From: Biscogniauxia marginata
Lineage: Eukaryota > Ascomycota > Sordariomycetes > Xylariales > Xylariaceae
NCBI GenBank assembly: GCA_022695795.1
Contig: MU404277.1
Span: 1 to 13,611 of the forward strand
Length of the DNA stretch: 13,611 nt
Direction of reading: 5' to 3'
In this document: piece after piece, positions 8,079-13,611 of the stretch
How the letters are laid out: every line of letters begins with the position of its first letter
Position numbering within the stretch: position 1 is the first letter of the stretch
Position numbers and translations under genes: made by a program
Notes under the pieces: generated by a model
Seen by the model: only the letters and a program-made list of their open reading frames with translations
The model's database searches: none
What the model was told of the DNA's origin: nothing

Positions 8079-8594
8079 ACAATTATAATTTCATAAGTGA
8101 AACGTTTATTTTCACTTTATAAGTTATATATATTAAATTATTTTAAGTTTAATAAAAATAATACTTATTTTTCGATATATTCATAATTTATTTATAAAAC
8201 GTTTTTATAAATAAATAAATAACCCGGTTTTTTATATAATTATATCTTTTTAAAATTAATAGCTTTATTAAAAAATAATCGGAAAAATGTTTAAAAAATT
8301 TCCGATTTTTACGTGTTAAATTATTAATATTTAAAAACCCCGATTTTATATAAAAACTATTTTATTTATAAGTTTATTTCGCTTATTTATTTATATAATT
8401 AATACGGTGCTATAAAAAGGCTTGGTTATATTTCAAAGTGATGTATATAAATGATTAATTAACGTTTAAATTAGTTAACTAGCTAGTCCCTTTGTCTTTT
8501 CGTATTAATAATATATTATATAATAATATATTACTTAAACAAGTGAATTATATAAGTAAATTAATTAATTTTTATAATTATTTAAATCGTTTTA
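8079..8594. other. AT-rich interval between hAT and Fot copies, unassigned
   Basis: This is the DNA into which the hAT at 4983-8070 inserted, so it was once continuous with the sequence left of 4975. No gene or family is recognisable. Two short hairpins stand out: AAGTGAAA/TTTCACTT (about 8096-8118) and AATCGGAAA/TTTCCGATT (about 8277-8309). Near 8508-8535 there is a palindromic TAATATATTA-type run. It may be decayed host DNA or an older element. Confidence 0.5.
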
Positions 8595-8674
8595 ACATGT
8601 CTTATAAACGAGTAAGCCACATAAGCGAATAAGCTAGTTTTTATAATTTTCGTAATTTTAACTATTAAAAAACA

Positions 8675-9346
8675 TTTATATACAGGGTTGTGAAAAAAAC
8701 TAGTAGTTTTTAGTTAAAATTAAGTTACTAACTAACTTATTAGTTTAAGTCACTAAGTTGACTAACTTAAAAAAAACTAGTAACTTGCTAAGCTTTTTAA
8801 ATAATAATTTAAAAATTTAAAAATTATTTATAATATAATTAATTAACTTATAATTAACTTATATTACGTTATAAATTTAAAAAGTAAGTCATATAAACCT
8901 TTATTAAAAAATAAATTTATTTTTGTTTTAAAAAAAGTAATAATAATAATAATTTTATTTATAAATATTTAAAGTATTATTATATAAATTAATTAATTTT
9001 TAACGAATTTTAATTTTTTAAAATTAAGATTTATATAAATTATATGTTATATAATTCATTCTTTAAACTTTATAATTATATAACATATAGTTTATATAAA
9101 TCTTAATTTTAATGAAAAAAAACAATTAAGTTATTTAATTTAAATATTAATTATTTTAACTAAATTTTAAAAAGCTTGGCAAGTTACTAGTTTTTTTTAA
9201 GTTATTAACTTGACTTATGTAAGTTAGTTTAAGTCAAGTTAGTGACTAACTAGAACTAGTTTTAGTTAAAGGTTTAAAAAACTAGTCTTGGTAAGTTACT
9301 AACTTAAGTTACTAATAAGTAACTTAATCATAACCCTGTTTATATA
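8675..9346. mobile_element. Non-autonomous 656-bp hAT element with 8-bp target duplication
   Basis: The element spans 8683-9338, starting CAGGGTTGTGA and ending TCATAACCCTG. It is flanked by the identical octamer TTTATATA at 8675-8682 and 9339-9346. The unoccupied version of the site exists in the other Fot copy (TTTATATA once, 5234-5241, followed by GCATTAAAA), so excising the element and one octamer restores the paralogous sequence. Subterminal motifs CTAAGCTTTTTAAA (left) and AAAAGCTTGGCAAGTTACTAG (right, about 9171) match the larger hATs. There is no coding capacity. The middle holds a large palindrome (9021-9109). Confidence 0.93.
9021..9109. repeat. 34-bp inverted repeat inside the small hAT
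   Basis: Arms 9021-9054 and 9076-9109 are inverted copies with one mismatch (key core TTATATGTTATA... / ...TATAACATATAG) around a 21-base loop. The arm sequence also occurs once in the hAT end at 12552-13269 (near 13100-13125). This suggests the small element arose by an inverted joining of the same internal hAT segment. The DNA could form a long cruciform or hairpin. Confidence 0.85.
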
Positions 9347-9925
9347 ACATTAAAATCAATTAATAATTATTATTATTCGAATCGTCTTTTTTAATTTTAC
9401 GTTTTAAAAACTAAATTCCTTTTTATATTAAATATTCGGTTTTTTAACGCGTAATTTAAATCGATTAATTTATAAATAACATATTTATTATTATTTTTAA
9501 AATAAAGAAAATTAAAAAAAATTAATTTACTTATTTTAAAACTTCATAATACTAATAAAAACTTAAATAACTTATATAATTAAATATAAATAATATTATT
9601 CGAGAATAAATTACCGTAAATTAATAACACTTTATAATGTTTCTTGTATAATATTATAAAAACGAAATAATAATATACTTATATAATTAATTATAAAACT
9701 AAATACTCGAAAACTTACGTCTTACGAAGAAATAATAATTGTTTAACGTATTATTAACTTAATTAATTAATTATTTTCTTTTCGTTTAAATTACGGTATT
9801 ATAATAATAAACTTTTTAATACGTAAACGTGACACGAAGCGAGTTAAAAAAACTAAACCTTTAATTTTGTACAGTGATAAAAATTATTATAAACGCGTTT
9901 AAATAAATAAATAATTAATTAAAAA

Positions 9926-12551
9926 GTTACTTAATTTAATATTAAAACTTTGTAATTATAAATTATTATTATAAAAAACGTTCACTCGTAACGAAAAGAA
10001 AATAATTAAGTTATTTAATTAAATAACTTTTTAATTATTAAACCTAAAATTCTACTTTTAAAAAGTTAATTATTTAACTAAAAAAACTTTAATTTAATAT
10101 ACATTTAATTTTCTTCCATTTCATTAATCTTATTATTTCCTTAAAATTGCTCTTATAAATCTTTAATACTATTTAACTGCTTTAGGTTATAACTTATTTC
10201 TATTTTTAGTAATTATATTACTAGAAATAGAAAAGGTTCTTTTAACTAAAGCTATTATAGCTAAAATAGCTAAATAACGTCGTGTTAAAATAGATAAAAT
10301 AGGAAAACGTGGGTTATTAGCTTTCCATTGTAATAAAATATTAATTTATTTTAAATAATAATAAATTAAAATTAACTTACTTCTTTAAGGTGTTTACCCT
10401 CATTTAAGTATAAATTTAATTTTTATTTTGGATTATTATCCGTATTTAAATTATTTTCAGGTTTATTTAATTTATCGAATAATATATTTAAATTTAAACC
10501 GTCTTTTTCTCGTTTTACCTTATTTAATTATTAGTTTATTAATTTCATTAATTAATTAATTAACGTACTTTTAATATTCTAATTTTAATAAATTTATAAC
10601 GTCGTTTTTAATATTCTAGTAATGATATAATAACCCCCCTTGTTGAAAATGACTTAATTTTTGGGTAGGGTCCAATATAATACTAAATAAATAAGATTCA
10701 AGGTTATAAGACTTAATTTCCTTGGAAAATATTTATTTAATTTAATACCCCTAGTTTGAATTGTTGTAATAAGCCCTTCATAAATTGGTTTCTAATAATT
10801 TAATTAATAATTAGTTTTTTTATTTAAAATAAAAATAAAATAAATAACTTATAAATTCTGAATCCTTTTGAATTTATCTTTATAGTTTAAAATAATTAAT
10901 TATAAAATTTTCCAAATTTGATAAATAAATAATAAACCACGTGATATAGTTATATGAATTTCGGCTTGTAAATAAACTATTGGTTTAACGAAAATTTCGA
11001 AAATCTTTTTTAATTCGGATAAAATAAACCAATTTAGGTCATTGAAAAATAACCTTTTAAATTCGACGTGAGATATATTTCGATATATATATATAATAAA
11101 GGCTCTTTTAATTCAATAAAAACCTTTATTATATTATAAGTCGAATTTCATCTAGTTAGTGAATCTAATAAATAATAAATACTAATTGAAATAATTTTTC
11201 CGTAATTATTATTTAAAATCCTATCTCTTTTTGCGTTATTTATTCCTTAATTAAAATCTTTTCGAATATCGGTTGTAGATTTCGTTAAAACTACAATTTA
11301 ACGAACCCGGTTTATTAAATATAAATAAATAAATAAATAAATAAATAACTTTTTTGATTTTCATTTTCTTCGTGAATTTCGTCGTTTGGTTCCATAATAG
11401 GTAATTGAATATTTATATATTCAGAAATAAAATCCATTATTTCTTCGTTAGATATATAGTTTTTTAAAATATTTTGCATAACTAAATTAATAATATGTGT
11501 AATATAACCTATATCGTTTTTAAATTCGTTATTATAACGAGTGTTATATATATCGACAAATTGTTAAATAAAAATATCGTTATTTCGAGCGTTATCTCGT
11601 ATAATACTAAATTTAAATTAAATAAATAAATAATAAAATAATTAATAAAATAATTACCTGAAAATATTATTTAAATTTAAATTTGAATAATTAGATAATA
11701 TATTTTCAAATTCTTGAAAAATATAAACTTTAGTGTGGTTAGTTATTAAATTTTCGAAATTAATTATTTTATAATTTAAATTAAAATTGAAATCTATAAA
11801 TGAAATAATAACCCCCATAAAAGCCGTATTAGAATTCGAAGTCTAAATATCAAATATAATAAAGAATTTCTTTAATGTATCGATATTTAACTTTAAACTT
11901 AAATTAAAAACATTTAAAGCGTTTTTATAAGTTGATTCTAATATAAATTTAATTTTCCACTTATTAATAAGTAGTGTTTTTTTAATAAATAAGTTAATTA
12001 ATAAACAAAATTAAATAAATAACTTACGAGTTATAATATTTTAATAATTCTTAAAATGAATTCGAATTTAAAATATTAAATGATAAATTACTTTCGTTAT
12101 TATTATTATTTTCCCTAATTATATTAATTCGGAACCGTTTTCGTGATTCTAAATTAAAAAAGTTACTAGTATTATTTAAAATACTAAATCTTATTTAAAT
12201 TAGTTATTAAATAAATAAATAACTTACTTAATTATTTTCCTTCTTTTTCAGTTTTTTCGTTATAAGTAATTATAAGGTGTTTAGCAATATAATATCGAGA
12301 TAAATTTAACGTTTAAAAACCTTTAAGATTTGTTATTAATTTATAATTACACCTAAATTTTTAAATTAATAATTAATAATAAAAAATAAATAACTTACAT
12401 AGTATAAGTAACTAAAATTTCCCTTGACTTTTCAGGATTAATAAGTAATAAAGTACAAGAAAATAACCCCTTTTTAAATATATAAGTTAAACTATTAACT
12501 TTTATAAAAAAATAATTATAATAATAATTGAATTAATAATTAACTAATTAC
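9926..12551. mobile_element. Large hAT element body, ends not both present
   Basis: From the junction at about 9926 to 10225 the sequence aligns with the hAT right part at about 7377-7735, then continues into the full transposase pseudogene read on the minus strand. The left (3') terminal repeat is missing because the region joins a truncated Fot. On the right the sequence meets another hAT tip at 12552 that points away from it. This block keeps more CA/TG dinucleotides, splice sites and recognisable protein than its neighbours, so it seems less severely mutated, possibly because it inserted later. Confidence 0.7.
10130..12500 (-). pseudogene. hAT transposase pseudogene, multi-intron, RIP-inactivated
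   Basis: Minus-strand translation, in order: a possible BED-finger remnant (SRYYIAKHL..., about 12300); FDI*TSNSNTAFMGV (about 11850), the DxW block with its Asp kept (11849-11851) and Trp now TAG; IIRDNARNND (about 11600), the second catalytic Asp kept (11594-11596); ITHIINLVMQ (about 11490), where the Cys of CxxH is now Tyr; SLTR*NSTY (about 11150), the conserved RW with Trp now TGA; DLNWFILSELKKIFEIF (about 11020); and the C-terminal dimerisation block with QWKANNPRFPILS, YLAI and LVKRTFSISSNIITKNR (about 10200-10330), where the catalytic Glu is now Lys (10241-10243). At least five introns fit GT-AG boundaries (about 11607-11657, 11960-12027, 12190-12227, 12353-12398, and one starting near 10382). 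The original protein would catalyse cut-and-paste transposition with 8-bp duplications, matching the insertions seen here, and may be the autonomous source of this hAT family. Confidence 0.85.
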
Positions 12552-13269
12552 CAGGGTTATAATTAAGTTACATATTAGTAACTTAAGTTAGTAACTTACT
12601 AAAACTAGTGCTAATTAGTCACTAACTTGACTTAAACTAACTTACATAAGTCAAGTTAATAACTTAAAAAAAACTAATAACTTACTAAGCTTTTTAAATT
12701 TTAGTTAAAATAATTAATATTTAAATTAAATTAAGCCTTTTTTAAAAAGTTACTTTAATTATTATATAAACTTTATAATTATAAGTTAATTATTAAATAA
12801 GTTATTTAATTATTTAAATTAAGGTTTATAAAAAAGTTACATTTAATATTTTAAATAAAAATATTTTTATTTCTTTAATATTTTTTTAATTATTTATTAT
12901 AAATTTATATTTTTCATTATATAAATTATATGAAACTTTATTTTTATATAATATAATAAAAAACTTAATTTCTGACTTATAATTAAATTTTTTTTTAATT
13001 AAATAACTTAATTGTTTTCTTTTTATTAAAAGTGAACGTTTTTTATAATAAAATTTTATAAGTTAAATAACTTAATAAATATAAAGTTTAAAAGATAAAC
13101 TATATAACATATAATTTATATAAACGTTAATTTTAAAAAATTAATTAATTTATATATTGATATTTTAAATGTTTATAAATAAAATTATTTTATTTTTAAA
13201 TAAAGGTTTATATAACTTACTTTTTAAATCTATAACGTAATATAAGTTTACTAATTAAAAATAAAATTA
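12552..13269. mobile_element. hAT end fragment, interrupted by a Fot/pogo copy
   Basis: Starts CAGGGTTATAATTAAG at 12552 and for about 160 bases is nearly the reverse complement of the right end of the 656-bp hAT (9338 leftwards), including the CTAAGCTTTTTAAA motif (about 12687). It continues through the AAACGTTCACTT-type block (reverse, about 13030) and the segment equivalent to 8870-9070, until a Fot element begins at 13270. The other end is not in the window, so the 8-bp duplication (the left flank is CTAATTAC, 12544-12551) cannot be verified. Confidence 0.75.
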
Positions 13270-13518
13270 ACGTGCCATATAAGCGAATAAACGAAACAAG
13301 CTCGCAAACGAAATTTCATAGTTATCACATTTTTAATTATTAAAAATTATTTACGCCGCATCGAAATTAATTAATTATTATTATTATTCGAACCGTCTTA
13401 TTTAGCTTTATACTTTAAAAACCGAATACCTTTTTTATATTAAGTATTCGGTTTTTTAAAACGTGATTTATATTACTTAATTTATTATATTTTCCAAGTT
13501 AAAACTCTTTAAAATCAA
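13270..13518. mobile_element. Fot/pogo left-end fragment
   Basis: Starts ACGTGCCATATAAGCGAATAA after TA (13268-13269) and follows the Fot terminal repeat, including a perfect subterminal hairpin (13417-13456), to about 13510. There it passes into the (AATAAAT)n array. The flanking DNA on its left is hAT sequence, so this is a second Fot nested in a hAT. It is truncated by the window end and has no coding part. Confidence 0.8.
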
Positions 13519-13611
13519 AATAAATAATAAATAATAAATAATAAATAATAAATAATAAATAATAAATAATAAATAATAAATAATAAATAATAAATAATAA
13601 ATAATAAATAA
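13519..13611. repeat. (AATAAAT)n heptamer array, about 13 copies
   Basis: A perfect array in the same orientation as that at the window start, reaching the last base. It directly follows Fot/pogo sequence, at the point where the intact Fot (about 5398-5425) has AATAAAG and AATAAATAAAATTA-like runs. Copy number beyond the window is unknown. Confidence 0.95.

Larger units (their letters stand above)
8595..9934. mobile_element. Fot/pogo element, truncated, interrupted by a hAT insertion
   Basis: Starts ACATGTCTTATAAACGAG just after TA (8593-8594) and follows the Fot terminal repeat until 8682, where a hAT is inserted. It resumes at 9339 with the subterminal hairpin (mutated, about 9405-9445). 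From about 9600 to 9934 it is the reverse complement of the right part of the intact copy (about 7000 down to 6690), so this copy lies in the opposite orientation. The other end is missing: near 9926-9934 the Fot sequence passes directly into hAT sequence at a shared ATTAAAAAG. Only about 680 bp of Fot remain, with no transposase domain visible. Confidence 0.75.

Noticed and set aside
8683..9338. CRISPR-like array, because of repeated short motifs (ACTAGT, AAGTTA)
   Set aside because: The motifs are irregularly spaced subterminal hAT repeats in both orientations, in a eukaryotic context.
4983..13518. Mitochondrial or other organelle DNA, because of the AT-richness
   Set aside because: The block contains hAT and Fot/pogo relics with target duplications and spliceosomal introns, and no mitochondrial genes or tRNAs.

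Overview
This window looks like nuclear DNA from a filamentous ascomycete (Pezizomycotina). A short island of normal base composition (about 1943-4900) carries a conserved intron-containing gene and one unrecognised gene. It sits between long, extremely AT-rich blocks (1-1942 and about 4900-13611). These blocks are old transposons ruined by C-to-T change, as expected of repeat-induced point mutation (RIP): CpA/TpG are scarce, CpG survives, and relic reading frames are full of TAA/TAG stops. No mitochondrial, bacterial or viral genes are seen.

Layout. 1-94: (AATAAAT)n array. 95-1270: AT-rich DNA with an unassigned frame relic. 1270-1885: right end of a Fot/pogo-type Tc1-mariner element. 1886-1942: tip of a hAT element. 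1943-2493: intergenic. 2494-2958 (+): small predicted membrane protein. 3115-4341 (-): two-exon XAP5/FAM50 family gene, tail to tail with the previous gene. 4342-4754: XAP5 upstream region. 4755-4903: a 119-bp SINE-like insertion between 15-bp direct repeats. 4983-8070: hAT element with a perfect 8-bp target duplication, holding a nested 2,221-bp Fot/pogo element (5154-7374). 8079-8594: unassigned AT-rich DNA. 8595-9934: truncated Fot/pogo copy, itself split by a 656-bp hAT element (8683-9338) that has its own perfect 8-bp duplication. 9935-12551: body of a larger hAT with a multi-intron transposase pseudogene on the minus strand. 12552-13269: another hAT end. 13270-13518: another Fot/pogo end. 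13519-13611: the same (AATAAAT)n array in the same orientation.

The XAP5 gene is intact and looks functional: a nuclear protein linked to splicing and chromatin. Everything in the AT-rich blocks looks dead. In both relic transposases, catalytic or core residues have been changed by transitions, mostly G-to-A on the coding strand. The two families are nested in each other in both directions, so their periods of activity overlapped. I found no new defence or metabolic system. The most interesting points are the clean insertion footprints with a paralogous empty site, the SINE-like retroposon candidate, the conserved hairpin in the Fot terminal repeats, and the near-identical 5' ends of the hAT introns.
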